Shown: piece after piece, positions 20,277-29,906 of the stretch
How the letters are laid out: every line of letters starts with the position of its first letter
Position numbering within the stretch: position 1 is the first letter of the stretch
Translations under genes and position numbers: made by a program
Notes under the pieces: model-generated
Told to the model about the DNA's origin: nothing
The model's database searches: none
What the model saw: only the letters and a program-made list of their open reading frames with translations
Virus record (IMG/VR): IMGVR_UViG_3300042922_000838
Span: 1 to 37,152 of that record
Source: a virus
Reading direction: 5' to 3' (one strand)
Length of the DNA stretch: 37,152 bases

Positions 20277-22155
20277 AAATAAAGTTACTGCCGAAAGGTA
20301 TAAAACAATTTCATTATTCCACAATATTGCGAAGATACTTGCACCGCCTCCAAGGCTTCTGGTCAGTGATTGGGCTGATCGGTACCGCAAGCTATCTCCA
20401 GAGGCATCTGCGGAGCCCGGACAGTGGCATACTAATAGAGCAGAGTTTCAAAGGGAAATAATGAATTCTATCAATGATCCATTAATACAGGATGTTGTTA
20501 TTAAGTCATCGGCTCAGGTGGGTAAAACAGAGGTTATATTGAACACCTGTGGATATTTCATGGATTATGATCCGGCATCAATAATGGTTATTCAACCAAC
20601 CATTGAAATGGGTGAGACATTTAGTAAAGACCGTCTTGCTCCTATGATAAGAGACACCGAAGTGCTTAAGGCTAAGGTAAAGGAACCAAGAACTAAGGAC
20701 TCAGATAATACAATCCTTCATAAGAAGTTCCCAGGTGGTCATATCACAATAGCCGGTGCAAATTCACCGGCTAGTTTAGCTTCAAGACCGATCCGTATCT
20801 TACTGTGCGATGAGATTGATAGATATCCAGCTAGTGCCGGTTCCGAAGGTGATCCTGTTAAGCTGGGAGAAAAAAGAACTACAACATTCTGGAATCGTAA
20901 GAGAGTAAAAGTATCCACACCTACTATAGCAGGGTTTTCAAAAATTGATAAAGAATACATGCTTGGTACGCAAGAGGAGTGGAATGTGCAATGTCCATCC
21001 TGTGGTAAGTATCAGCCTTATGTATTTAAGCGAATAGAATTTGAGTCTGTAGAAATGAAATGCTTGTATTGCAACGAAGGATTTACAGAAAGAGAATGGA
21101 AAGCACAACCTCATAAATGGATTGCTGCTAATCTCAATGCCAAACGTATCAGATCATTTCATCTTAACGAGTTAATATCTCCATGGAAATCATGGGAAGA
21201 AATCATAGAAGATTTTAGAAATGCCAATGATGATTTTAAGAAAACAGGGTCCACAGAATCCCTTAAGGTTTTCATTAACACTTCTCTTGGTGAGACATGG
21301 GAAGAGAAGGGAGAGGGTGGAGCAGATGAAAATGACCTGCTCAAAAGAAGAGAAGTATATGCAGCTGATATCCCGGATGGAGTTCTTCTATTAACGGCTG
21401 GTGTCGATGTTCAGGATAACCGGCTTGAAGTTGAGATAGTTGGATGGGGAAGGGACTATGAGAGCTGGGGACTTTATAAGAAGGTTATAAACAAAGATCC
21501 TCAACTTGAAGCAACATGGTTAGAACTTGAAGAAATCTATGATACTGAGATGTATTTCCAGAATAGATCAGGGCTGATGATAGCTGCCATGTGTATTGAT
21601 ACCGGTGGTCATCATACAAACATGGTATACAAGTTTGTAAAAGCTATGGCTAAGAAGAGTAAGAACATCTATGGCATTAAAGGATATGCAAATACACCTG
21701 GTATTCCTTTGATATATAAGAAAACAAAGGTTGATATTAAAAACATTAGAGGTACTGTTATTGATCATACTGATATCTGGATATTAGGAGTTGATGCCGG
21801 AAAGGAAGATGTTGTTGCAAGGTTAAAGATTGCAGAACCCGGTCCGGGTTATTGTCATTTCCCAAATAACAGAGAAAGGGGATATGATCAGACGTATATG
21901 CAGGGTATAACTTCAGAGGAGAAAGTTCAGAGGCTTGTAAAAAATAAGATGAAAATCGTCTGGGTTAAGAAAGCCGGGGTCAGGAATGAACCACTCGACC
22001 TAAGAAATTACGCTTATGCAGCTGTAGAAATACTCAATCCGAATTGGGCTAACCTAGAAAGAAAGGTTGAGAATGGTATCAACTATATGAAAAGATCATC
22101 TTCTCCGGTCAAAAAACGTGTTTCAGGAGTAAGAAATAAAGGAATCGAGGTGTAA
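20269..22155 (+). CDS. Terminase large subunit (lambda GpA family)
   Basis: This 628-residue protein has the packaging ATPase motifs SAQVGKTE (Walker A, residues 81-88) and ILLCDEID (Walker B, 176-183). A CxxC pair follows (CPSCGKY near 248 and CLYCNEG near 269). The C-terminal nuclease half has GVDVQDNRLEVEIVGWG near 379. These are GpA-family features, which pair with Nu1-type small subunits and cos packaging. It moves DNA into the prohead and cuts it to unit length. Length is normal for the family. Confidence 0.96.
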   Translation: MNRNKVTAERYKTISLFHNIAKILAPPPRLLVSDWADRYRKLSPEASAEPGQWHTNRAEFQREIMNSINDPLIQDVVIKSSAQVGKTEVILNTCGYFMDYDPASIMVIQPTIEMGETFSKDRLAPMIRDTEVLKAKVKEPRTKDSDNTILHKKFPGGHITIAGANSPASLASRPIRILLCDEIDRYPASAGSEGDPVKLGEKRTTTFWNRKRVKVSTPTIAGFSKIDKEYMLGTQEEWNVQCPSCGKYQPYVFKRIEFESVEMKCLYCNEGFTEREWKAQPHKWIAANLNAKRIRSFHLNELISPWKSWEEIIEDFRNANDDFKKTGSTESLKVFINTSLGETWEEKGEGGADENDLLKRREVYAADIPDGVLLLTAGVDVQDNRLEVEIVGWGRDYESWGLYKKVINKDPQLEATWLELEEIYDTEMYFQNRSGLMIAAMCIDTGGHHTNMVYKFVKAMAKKSKNIYGIKGYANTPGIPLIYKKTKVDIKNIRGTVIDHTDIWILGVDAGKEDVVARLKIAEPGPGYCHFPNNRERGYDQTYMQGITSEEKVQRLVKNKMKIVWVKKAGVRNEPLDLRNYAYAAVEILNPNWANLERKVENGINYMKRSSSPVKKRVSGVRNKGIEV

Positions 22156-22158
22156 TTC

Positions 22159-22398
22159 ATGAATAGTTCAGATAAAGTTAGGCTTGATACGTACAAGACT
22201 CGTATAGCGCAGTATTATGCAGCTGAGGAGAAGATATTGGAGGGGCAAGCCTACTCCATCGGATCAAGAAGTCTGACCAGAGCTAATCTGTCAGAGGTAA
22301 AATCTGAGATTAAAGAATTAGAAAGTAAAATATATGCCCTTGAGACCAGAGGTACAACGAAAAGAAAAGTCGCAAGGATTATCCCAAGAGACTTCTAG
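22159..22398 (+). CDS. Head-tail joining-type protein (gpW/DUF6148-like)
   Basis: This 79-residue helical protein has GQAYSIGSRSLTRANLSEVK in the middle and ends KVARIIPRDF, the pattern of the short protein found between GpA terminase and portal in lambda-like head modules. gpW stabilises packaged DNA and builds the connector. It follows terL by 3 bases and precedes the portal by 11. Confidence 0.8.
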   Translation: MNSSDKVRLDTYKTRIAQYYAAEEKILEGQAYSIGSRSLTRANLSEVKSEIKELESKIYALETRGTTKRKVARIIPRDF

Positions 22399-22409
22399 GA
22401 GGATGAGAG

Positions 22410-23990
22410 ATGAACTTAATTGATAATGTTTATATGCAACTGAATCCTGAGAAAGCCCTTAAGAGAGAAGTGGCCCGTCAGAGAGTAAACATGCTCCGTA
22501 GTCTGTCAAGTACGGATGTAAGGAACAGTGGTTATGATGAAGGAGGGGCAAGCCGTAGAAAAAATAGTATGAAAGGCTGGAATGCACGAAGTTCCTCCCC
22601 TCAAAAAGACATTGATCTTAATCTGAACTTACTCAGGCAGAGGTCAAGAAGTTTATTTATGACGGCTCCTATAGCCACATCTGCTATTAAAACCAATCGT
22701 ACGAATGTTATAGGGTCCGGATTGGTTTTGAAATCAAGAATTGATTATGAGGTATTAGGAATAACACATGAAGAGGCTGATCAATTAGAAAAGAAGATTG
22801 AGAAGGAATGGGCTTTATGGTCTGAGTCAAAGTTTTGTGACAATAATCAGCAACATAATTTTCTGGAACTTCAGCAGATAGCTATTATATCTTGGTTCAT
22901 GAATGGTGATTGCTTTGGACTTATGAAATATAAAGATAAAACCAAATATATGCCATATCAGTTAAGAGTCAAGCTGATCGAAGGGGATAAGGTATCAACA
23001 CCGGATTCATATGGTGACAATATTGACCTATCGTATAAATCCAAGAACGGTAACCGAATTATCAACGGTATTGAGATTGATAGTGAGGGTGCAGTGGTAG
23101 CTTATCATATTGCAAATGCTTATTCAGATGATTACGACACAGAGAAGAAATGGCAAAGGGTTATTGCATATGGAGAGCTTACCGGTAATCCAAACATTGT
23201 ACATATCTTTGAAGCGGAACGGTGCGAACAATACCGTGGAGTCCCTTACTTAGCTCCGGTTATTGAGTCACTCAAGCAATTAACCAGATATACAGAAGCC
23301 GAGATTATGGCAGCAGTTATCAATGGTTTATTCTCAGTATTCATTAAAACTACTGATGGAGAAGAGGTGGATTTTAATGGTGTCGATGAAGAGAGTGGAA
23401 AAACTGATGGTGAAAATTCAACCTCTTATGAGCTGGGCAATGGATTAGTCAATTACCTTCAGCCAGGAGAGAGCATAGAGATTGCTGATGCGAAAAGACC
23501 GAACGTAAATTTTGATGGGTTTGTTTCTTCAATGACGAAGTATATCGGGGCAGCCCTCGAAGTTCCTGTTGAATTACTTACTAAGAATTTTACTGCTTCA
23601 TATTCTGCATCGAGGGCAGCATTACTCGAAGCATGGAAAGCTTTCAGAATGAGAAGGACATGGTTTGCTAATGATTTTTGTCAACCGGTCTATGAATTGT
23701 GGTTATCCGAGGCGGTTAGTAAAGGAAGAATTAATGCTCCAGGCTTTTTCAATGATCCAATCATCAAAAAAGCTTATTGCCGAGCTGAGTGGAATGGTCC
23801 GGCACAAGGACAACTGAATCCTACTGTTGAGGTAGAAGCTGCAAAACTGAAGGTTGAAAATGGTTTTTCTACAAGAGAGAAGGAAACCATCGAAATGAAT
23901 GGCGGTAATTTCGATAGCAATGTAGAGCAATTACTATTAGAAAATCAGAAAATGAAAAAGATTAGTATGGATGGAGAAGGAGGTAAATAA
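22410..23990 (+). CDS. Portal protein (lambda B family)
   Basis: This 526-residue protein has family features in order: an Arg-rich N-terminus, MTAPIATSAIKTNRTNVIGS near residue 90, a SWFMNGDCF segment near 165, and ASRAALLEAWKAFRMRRTWF near 400. Twelve copies form the ring through which DNA enters and leaves the head. GAGGATGAGAG supplies the ribosome site. The end overlaps the ribosome site of the protease gene. Confidence 0.95.
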   Translation: MNLIDNVYMQLNPEKALKREVARQRVNMLRSLSSTDVRNSGYDEGGASRRKNSMKGWNARSSSPQKDIDLNLNLLRQRSRSLFMTAPIATSAIKTNRTNVIGSGLVLKSRIDYEVLGITHEEADQLEKKIEKEWALWSESKFCDNNQQHNFLELQQIAIISWFMNGDCFGLMKYKDKTKYMPYQLRVKLIEGDKVSTPDSYGDNIDLSYKSKNGNRIINGIEIDSEGAVVAYHIANAYSDDYDTEKKWQRVIAYGELTGNPNIVHIFEAERCEQYRGVPYLAPVIESLKQLTRYTEAEIMAAVINGLFSVFIKTTDGEEVDFNGVDEESGKTDGENSTSYELGNGLVNYLQPGESIEIADAKRPNVNFDGFVSSMTKYIGAALEVPVELLTKNFTASYSASRAALLEAWKAFRMRRTWFANDFCQPVYELWLSEAVSKGRINAPGFFNDPIIKKAYCRAEWNGPAQGQLNPTVEVEAAKLKVENGFSTREKETIEMNGGNFDSNVEQLLLENQKMKKISMDGEGGK

Positions 23991-23991
23991 T

Positions 23992-25140
23992 TTGGCTAGA
24001 AAAATTGCTGTTAAGGGAGTAATAATCAAGAATGAGTATAAATGGGCTTATGATTGGTTTGGATGGGATGCAACATGCCCGAAAGATATTACATCAGTAT
24101 TGGATGAGGTGAATGGATCAGATGACATTATTATTGAGATGAACAGTCCCGGTGGAAGTGTCATACCTGCTCATGAAATTTATACCGCTATTGCATCGTA
24201 TGAAGGTAGTATTGAAATTCATGTTGTTGGCATGGCAGGTAGTGCAGCATCTGAGATATTGACAGCGTGTAAGAGTTTAATCAGCCCTGTTGCATCGGTT
24301 ATGATACATAACTGCGCAACAGATGCAAGTGGAGATTATCGTGAGATGGATAGTGCTTCTCAAATGCTAAAGGCGATTAATCAAGGCATACGCAATGCAT
24401 ATAAAGCCAAGACCGGACTTAGTGATGAGAAGCTAATTGAACTTATGGACAAAACAACATGGATGAGTGCACAGGATGCAGTGGAATATGGCTTTGTTGA
24501 TGGAATTATGACCTTCGACAAAGGAAATGAACCGGTGGATGGAGTTACTAATATGGGGGATAACAGTTCTTTACCTTCATCTGTAACACCTAAATACCTT
24601 ACTACTGAGGATATCAGCAAACTTCAGAGTATTATTTCACAGAACGACATAAGAAATCTCAATAATGGAAATATCAAGCCAGCGTTACCGCCGAGTTCTA
24701 CGGCAGAACAGCTGGCTTGTGTTTTAGATAATAACATTCAAGAAGGAGGAAATAACATGACATTAGACGAGTTACTTAAGGAGCATCCTGAGGTAAAGGA
24801 TGAAGTGGAAACTCTTAAGGTCACCGCAAAGCAGGAAGGAGTAACAGAGGAAAGGGGTAGATTACAAGCTATTGATAATATAGCTGCATCCGTTCCAAAG
24901 GATATGTTGGATAAAGCTAAGTATACAGAGACAATGAATGCTTCTGAATTGGCTTTAAAGCTTGTATCAGAGACAGCAGCAAGTGGTCAAAACTACTTTG
25001 CTAGCGCAATGAAGGATAGTGAAAATTCTGGCGCAGACGGTGTTAAGATACCTCCGGCTGATGCTGAAGCTGGTGATGAGGATGCATTAATCAATTTTGC
25101 TGTAAAGGCAGCAAATGCAAAGAGAAAGGAGCGTAAGTAA
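23992..25140 (+). CDS. ClpP-type prohead protease fused to a scaffold domain (lambda C-like)
   Basis: This 382-residue protein has an N-terminal half that is an S14 serine protease: MNSPGGSVIPAHE near residue 50, GMAGSAAS with the nucleophile Ser at 84, and MIHN with the catalytic His at 106. The C-terminal 127 residues are helical and charged and are also made separately from an internal start at 24757. It matures the prohead and removes the scaffold. The start is TTG at 23992, 7 bases after AAGGAGGT; the in-frame ATG at 23971 lies before that ribosome site. Confidence 0.9.
   Translation: MARKIAVKGVIIKNEYKWAYDWFGWDATCPKDITSVLDEVNGSDDIIIEMNSPGGSVIPAHEIYTAIASYEGSIEIHVVGMAGSAASEILTACKSLISPVASVMIHNCATDASGDYREMDSASQMLKAINQGIRNAYKAKTGLSDEKLIELMDKTTWMSAQDAVEYGFVDGIMTFDKGNEPVDGVTNMGDNSSLPSSVTPKYLTTEDISKLQSIISQNDIRNLNNGNIKPALPPSSTAEQLACVLDNNIQEGGNNMTLDELLKEHPEVKDEVETLKVTAKQEGVTEERGRLQAIDNIAASVPKDMLDKAKYTETMNASELALKLVSETAASGQNYFASAMKDSENSGADGVKIPPADAEAGDEDALINFAVKAANAKRKERK
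24757..25140 (+). CDS. Nested scaffold protein (lambda Nu3-like) from an internal start
   Basis: Inside the protease gene and in frame, AAGGAGG stands 8 bases before the ATG at 24757. It gives a 127-residue protein starting MTLDELLKEHPEVKDEVETL. Lambda makes Nu3 the same way from within gene C. The helical, acidic, Gly/Ala-rich product fits a scaffold around which the capsid assembles and which is then digested by the protease. Confidence 0.85.
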   Translation: MTLDELLKEHPEVKDEVETLKVTAKQEGVTEERGRLQAIDNIAASVPKDMLDKAKYTETMNASELALKLVSETAASGQNYFASAMKDSENSGADGVKIPPADAEAGDEDALINFAVKAANAKRKERK

Positions 25141-25142
25141 TT

Positions 25143-25526
25143 ATGGAATTAATGAATAAACCAAGTTATGAAGTGGCACCCGATAAACTGATCATTGATT
25201 TCAGACATCCGTTGGATATCAAGACGGTTCAACTGGCAGCCAATCAGGGAACAGTAAAAAGAGGTACCGTTATTTCAATCGTAGACCCCACGCATGATTA
25301 TGTGATTTACGGATCTGTTCTTACGGAGGGTCAGACAGCGAAAGCAAATTGTATTATCGCTGATGATGTTGATACCACATCTACGGAGGCTAAGGTTACT
25401 GCAGTAGTATACATCTCCGGTAACTTCAACAAGAATGAACTCATCGTAAAAGATGGCAGCACGCTGGATGCTACGAACATTGAGCATCTGAGAAATGCCG
25501 GAATTTATGTATCTAGTTCAATTTAA
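25143..25526 (+). CDS. Head decoration protein (gpD-like)
   Basis: This 127-residue protein is beta-rich: PLDIKTVQLAANQGTVKRGT, then a middle barrel and LIVKDGSTLDATNIEHLRNA at the C-terminus. This fits the head decoration family between scaffold and major capsid protein in lambda-like modules. Trimers cap the expanded capsid and resist DNA pressure. Confidence 0.83.
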   Translation: MELMNKPSYEVAPDKLIIDFRHPLDIKTVQLAANQGTVKRGTVISIVDPTHDYVIYGSVLTEGQTAKANCIIADDVDTTSTEAKVTAVVYISGNFNKNELIVKDGSTLDATNIEHLRNAGIYVSSSI

Positions 25527-25544
25527 TTTAAGGAGGATATGAAT

Positions 25545-26612
25545 ATGCCTATTTATGATACCAGATCATTAATCAAGACAGCTAAGAAAATTTACCCGGT
25601 GCTTAATTGGTTCCGTAACCGTTACTTTCCTACCTCTGATCAGGACATGTTTCCTACAAGCAAAGTCCTGATTGAATATAAGGAAGGTAGCCGGAAGATG
25701 GCACCATTTGTTATACCTCGTAAAGGCGGTATTACGATGGATAGAGAAGGATATACTGCACAGGAGTATCAACCGCCATTTATTGCACCGCAGAGACCTC
25801 TTACAATTGATGATCTCAACAAGAAGGGATTTGGAGAGGACTTATATTCAGAAATGACACCGGAGCAGAGACAGGCTCAGGTACTTGGTGAAGACTTGGC
25901 TGATTTAAGTGCTATGATCGACCGAAGAGAAGAGTGGATGTGTGGTGAAGTTATTTTCACTGGCGAAGTTATCATGAAGCACTATGCTGAAGCCTATGGT
26001 AAAGGTGAGCCGGTAGAAAAGGTATTACGTTATTACGATACCGCAGAGGGCTTCCAGAATATTTATACTCCATCTGTGCTATGGGATGCTGCTGGCCCGA
26101 AAATCTACAATGATCTTGATGCTATGGTTTCAGTCTTGACATCTGCTGGATGTCAGGTAACTGATTTGAATATGGCTTCTGATGTATATTCAGTATTTAT
26201 CAATGACCCAGGTGTTCAAAAGTTGCTTGATAACAGATCTATGAACATCGGTAACATCACACCGGTAGAGACCCCTGATGGTGTAGCCCATGTAGGAAAC
26301 ATCGTAGTAAGAGGTAAGAAACTGGATATCTTCGTTTATGATGAGACATATGAAGATGAAAGTGGAAACATTGTACCGTTCATGCCTTCCGGTAAGCTCT
26401 TCTTAGCTGCACATGGTATGGGAAGACTGCTGTATGGTGCGATTACTCAGATCGAGCAGGAAGACAATCAGTTCCATACATATCGTGGCAAGAGAATCCC
26501 TAAATATCTTACTGATGCGAAGAATGAGGTAAGAGAAATCCGTGTTTCCTCCGCTCCGGTGCCGGTACCTAATGACAAGAGAGGCTGGGTTGTAGCCGAC
26601 GTATTGAACTAG
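25545..26612 (+). CDS. Major capsid protein (lambda gpE family)
   Basis: This 355-residue protein has gpE-family features: YPVLNWFRNRYFPTSDQDMF near residue 17, GYTAQEYQPPFIAPQRPLTI near 70, and a C-terminal GRLLYGAITQIE region. It uses the HK97 fold and forms the shell. Of two starts six bases apart, ATG 25545 is 8 bases from AGGAGG and preferred; 25539 is only 2 bases away. Confidence 0.95.
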   Translation: MPIYDTRSLIKTAKKIYPVLNWFRNRYFPTSDQDMFPTSKVLIEYKEGSRKMAPFVIPRKGGITMDREGYTAQEYQPPFIAPQRPLTIDDLNKKGFGEDLYSEMTPEQRQAQVLGEDLADLSAMIDRREEWMCGEVIFTGEVIMKHYAEAYGKGEPVEKVLRYYDTAEGFQNIYTPSVLWDAAGPKIYNDLDAMVSVLTSAGCQVTDLNMASDVYSVFINDPGVQKLLDNRSMNIGNITPVETPDGVAHVGNIVVRGKKLDIFVYDETYEDESGNIVPFMPSGKLFLAAHGMGRLLYGAITQIEQEDNQFHTYRGKRIPKYLTDAKNEVREIRVSSAPVPVPNDKRGWVVADVLN

Positions 26613-26625
26613 GAGGTAATATTTT

Positions 26626-26946
26626 ATGATTAAATTAGTAAGAGGACGATACGGACCTAAGTTATTAGGTCCGGGTTCAGTACTTAATCTGGATGAAGCC
26701 ACAGAGCAGAGATTGGTAAGCCGTAAGGTTGCAGTATTTATCGGTGAAGATGATGCTGAAGATCATAAGGAAGATACTGGCCCTATTATCAAAACTGCTG
26801 AACAGGTAAAGAAAATTAAGTCAAAAAAGGGACTTGTGAAGTATGCCGAGAGTATCGGTCTTCATACCTTGAATGAAGGAATGTCAATGGAGTCATTGAT
26901 TGATGAAATCATGAATTATCAGGAAGAGCAGTTCAGCGAGGTGTAA
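26626..26946 (+). CDS. Hypothetical head-region protein (106 aa)
   Basis: It begins MIKLVRGRYGPKLLGPGSVL with a small beta domain, then an acidic linker (EDDAEDHKEDTG) and a C-terminal helical segment (KGLVKYAESIGLHTLNEGMS). The helical part resembles SAP- or Rho-N-like helix-extended-loop-helix domains, which would fit DNA or connector contacts. Its position between capsid and connector genes suggests a packaging accessory of the FI type, though without clear homology. Confidence 0.62.
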   Translation: MIKLVRGRYGPKLLGPGSVLNLDEATEQRLVSRKVAVFIGEDDAEDHKEDTGPIIKTAEQVKKIKSKKGLVKYAESIGLHTLNEGMSMESLIDEIMNYQEEQFSEV

Positions 26947-26948
26947 TC

Positions 26949-27263
26949 ATGAGCTTTAAGGATATGGCTATGGATGATCTTAATAAAATATTCTTTAATA
27001 CTAATGAATTTGCTGAGGAGTGCACTTGGAATAAAACGAAAATTGTAGCGGTAGTAGATGATGATTCACTCATAAGAAAATATTCGTCTGAATTTTCAAC
27101 CTTATCTCAGGGATCACATCTTATCTATGTAGCAGAAAATCAATTCACCAAGTCACCATTTATTAACGAAGTGGTTGTATTCAACAATAATACGTACACC
27201 ATAGATGAGGTAAAGCGTGATCTTGGTATGTTGGCGATATTCCTGGATTGTGGGCGTGGTTAA
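26949..27263 (+). CDS. Head-tail connector protein (lambda FII-like by position)
   Basis: This 104-residue protein begins MSFKDMAMDDLNKIFFNTNE and continues with a beta-barrel pattern ending NNNTYTIDEVKRDLGMLAIF. Size, the opening helix and the place after the head genes fit the FII/head-completion group that caps the filled head. The stop codon is directly followed by the next start. Confidence 0.72.
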   Translation: MSFKDMAMDDLNKIFFNTNEFAEECTWNKTKIVAVVDDDSLIRKYSSEFSTLSQGSHLIYVAENQFTKSPFINEVVVFNNNTYTIDEVKRDLGMLAIFLDCGRG

Positions 27264-27869
27264 ATGATAAAAATCAATACGAAGATAAACACTCCTTTTT
27301 TTGATCAGCTTAAAACTGTATCAACATTGGGAGGAAAGAAAGCTATGAGTATGGCAATTAACGACTCATTGAAGACTGGAAAGACAACTCTTAAGAGAGA
27401 GATTTCCCAGAAGTATAATATAAAGCAGTCGGATGTTGATAAGAATTCTAAAGTAGTAAAATCATCGATTGCTAGAGTGAATGATGGAAAAATTGTTGTT
27501 GCAAGTAGGCTTCTTACGGTTGGTACCAGTACACATTTTAGTATTACACCAAAGCAATATGTCACACAGAAAGGTGTTAAGGTCAAAAAGAGGAAGATTG
27601 CTACAGCCACAATCAAGAAACAACAGAAAAAGCAAGTCAAAGGTGCATTCATAGCTAATCCGGCATCAGTCAAAGGTGCCAATACTATGTTATGGCTTCG
27701 CATGGGTGGAAAAAACAGAGGTATACAGCCATTTAAAACCATATCGATACCTCAGATGGCATCCAAAAAGGAAGTATACAATCCAATACAGAAAAGCATG
27801 CTGGAAAAATATAATAATCGTTTTGATCACTATATGAAAAGAAATCTGAATAAGGTGAAAGGAAATTAG
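27264..27869 (+). CDS. Minor tail protein Z-like (GPZ family)
   Basis: This 201-residue very basic protein has LGGKKAMSMAINDSLKTGKT and TTLKREISQKYNIKQSDVDK in the N-terminal third, the pattern of prophage minor tail protein Z. A Lys-rich loop and a C-terminal NRFDHYMKRNLNKV helix follow. In lambda, Z is needed for correct DNA positioning at the tail end. Confidence 0.82.
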   Translation: MIKINTKINTPFFDQLKTVSTLGGKKAMSMAINDSLKTGKTTLKREISQKYNIKQSDVDKNSKVVKSSIARVNDGKIVVASRLLTVGTSTHFSITPKQYVTQKGVKVKKRKIATATIKKQQKKQVKGAFIANPASVKGANTMLWLRMGGKNRGIQPFKTISIPQMASKKEVYNPIQKSMLEKYNNRFDHYMKRNLNKVKGN

Positions 27870-27871
27870 TC

Positions 27872-28438
27872 ATGGCATCAACTACGTTGAAGATCTTACA
27901 TGAGTATCAGGAGTTTATAAAAGAAAAGCTAGAAGATGATGACTATAAGTTAGTCAAGGCCCCTCCGATCGATAAGCAGGGAGTATTAAAACCAGAATTT
28001 GTAATACCTCCTGTTATTACCGGTTGTCTGCCACATGCAAACTTTTCATTATACGGAGCAGAGAATATGTTCTTTCAAGCTCCTTATATCATGGTTGGAT
28101 TTGATGATAGTGTGATTGGTGATGATGAAACAAGTATTCAACTACTTATTCAAGCTTGTTGTTATTCATCCGCTTCATATGTAACAGATGAGAATAATGA
28201 ATTATATGATCTTGATATACCGGATAATAAATCCTTTGAAGATTGCGTGAATCTATTGGAATGGATTAAGCAGAAAATTCTAGATGCCGGGATCATAGCA
28301 GGTACAACCATCGAAAAGCCGGTCAGACTTGGAACTTATAATTCAAAGGAGTTAACATATCCTTATTCCTTTGGTTATTTAAGCTTCCAGGTTAATTCAG
28401 TGAGACATGAGATAAATAGAAATAAATTTTATAATTAG
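27872..28438 (+). CDS. Probable tail terminator/neck protein
   Basis: This 188-residue protein starts MASTTLKILHEYQEFIKEKL, has a beta-rich middle with FQAPYIMVGFDDSVIGDDET, and SFGYLSFQVNSVRHEINRNK at the end. I do not recognise it firmly. The place directly before the sheath, and the helix-then-sheet plan, match neck terminator proteins that end tail growth and join head to tail. Confidence 0.58.
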   Translation: MASTTLKILHEYQEFIKEKLEDDDYKLVKAPPIDKQGVLKPEFVIPPVITGCLPHANFSLYGAENMFFQAPYIMVGFDDSVIGDDETSIQLLIQACCYSSASYVTDENNELYDLDIPDNKSFEDCVNLLEWIKQKILDAGIIAGTTIEKPVRLGTYNSKELTYPYSFGYLSFQVNSVRHEINRNKFYN

Positions 28439-28449
28439 GAGGTAAAAAA

Positions 28450-29901
28450 ATGTCAAGAGGTATAAATGCGATTCAACAAGACAGCGAATTACTTGATCTT
28501 GAAAAAGGTTCATTAATTCCTTGTTATATCGGATCAGCCCCATATTGGCAGGTCGACAATCCGAATTGGGCAGATATCAAAGGCAAAGCCTTTGTGATCT
28601 CAAGCTTATCTGATGCTAAGGCTAAGATAGGCTTTTATAAACCTTCATCAGGTAAGTGGGATAAAGAATTCTCTCTTGGTGAAGCGGTATTTGCTCACTT
28701 CGGTGATAAGAATAACGCTGTCGGACCTATTATTGTTCTTGTAAATGCTGCATCAATTAGCGTGGCAGTTGAAGCGTCTTCAAAGAACATTGCTATTTCT
28801 AACGGTATTGGTTTACTTGAAGTAAGCGGTAAAGCAGTTCTTAATACGGTATCAATTGCTGATAAAACTAAGGGAGTGGATTACACTGCTGTCTACGATG
28901 CAAACGGTAAATCTATCATTATTACAGATGTCGGCAATTCTCTTGGTAGCAGTACTACAGTTACATATTCTGAGGTAACCGGCCTTGATACGTTAATTAT
29001 GACATCTGCAACCTTTGATGCGATTGATTATTTTGAGCAGACAATAGGAAATATCCCTACAGTATTCGCTACTCCAGGATGGGAAGATGAACTTATTGAC
29101 GGCGTAGCAGGTACTACAGTGGGTGATATGCTGATGGACTTGGCAGCAGATCAGATCAATGGACATTGGTATACTCAGGCATATGCACAGTTAACATCGA
29201 GCGCAAGAGCAGATGTTGCCAGTGAGAAGGCTACGAAGGGTTATGACAGCCCTAAATTGAAGGTCTGTTGGCCATATGTAAGAAAGAATGGTCTCATCTA
29301 TTCTTTAGTCACCAAATTTATTGTAGCTAAAATGAAGGTTGATATCAGCAATGATAATATTCCCTATGAATCAGCCTCAAATGAGATAATTGATATCGAA
29401 GGTTTATGTGATGCATCCGGTACGATTATTCTGCAGAGTGAAAAGGCTGCAAATTCTTTAAATGAAATCGGTGTTGCATCGTGTAATTTTGCATCCGGTT
29501 CATGGCGCACCTGGGGTGTATGCATGTCTAATTATCTGGAGAGTAATAAGGGGAATATACTCCCTGAGAACTTAAATGATGTTGCTGTACAGATGAGAGA
29601 TTATGTGTGCAATGACTTCCAGGTAGCCAATTTTGAACATATTGATAAGCCAATCCCCACTAGGAAGGCAAAGGAAATCGTTGATGATTACCAGGTAGTC
29701 TTGAATACATTGGTTAATTCAGGAGCATTGTTATTCGGTAATATTTCGTTTAAGGCTTCTGAAAACCCCATCAGCGCACTTGCCAATGGTGAATTTGTGT
29801 TCAATATTGCTGAGACAAGTACTCCTCCTGGCAAGAGTATCACTGGAAAAGTGCAGTATACACCGGCTGGTCTGGATAGCTATTTTAATGAGGAGGTATA
29901 A
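28450..29901 (+). CDS. Contractile tail sheath protein
   Basis: This 483-residue protein shows the family plan: an N-terminal beta domain (GSLIPCYIGSAPYW), an inserted variable domain (about 100-190), and a conserved C-terminal half with LWxR-type segments, here SGSWRTWGVCMSNY near 355, and the closing QVVLNTLVNSGALLFGNISF. Its contraction drives the tube into the cell. It is paired with the tube gene 5 bases later, defining a myovirus. Confidence 0.93.
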   Translation: MSRGINAIQQDSELLDLEKGSLIPCYIGSAPYWQVDNPNWADIKGKAFVISSLSDAKAKIGFYKPSSGKWDKEFSLGEAVFAHFGDKNNAVGPIIVLVNAASISVAVEASSKNIAISNGIGLLEVSGKAVLNTVSIADKTKGVDYTAVYDANGKSIIITDVGNSLGSSTTVTYSEVTGLDTLIMTSATFDAIDYFEQTIGNIPTVFATPGWEDELIDGVAGTTVGDMLMDLAADQINGHWYTQAYAQLTSSARADVASEKATKGYDSPKLKVCWPYVRKNGLIYSLVTKFIVAKMKVDISNDNIPYESASNEIIDIEGLCDASGTIILQSEKAANSLNEIGVASCNFASGSWRTWGVCMSNYLESNKGNILPENLNDVAVQMRDYVCNDFQVANFEHIDKPIPTRKAKEIVDDYQVVLNTLVNSGALLFGNISFKASENPISALANGEFVFNIAETSTPPGKSITGKVQYTPAGLDSYFNEEV

Positions 29902-29906
29902 GGCGA

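Noticed and set aside
27305-27742. Long leftward frame opposite the Z-like gene
   Set aside because: The plus-strand frame has the family pattern and tight operon spacing. The leftward one is a compositional shadow.
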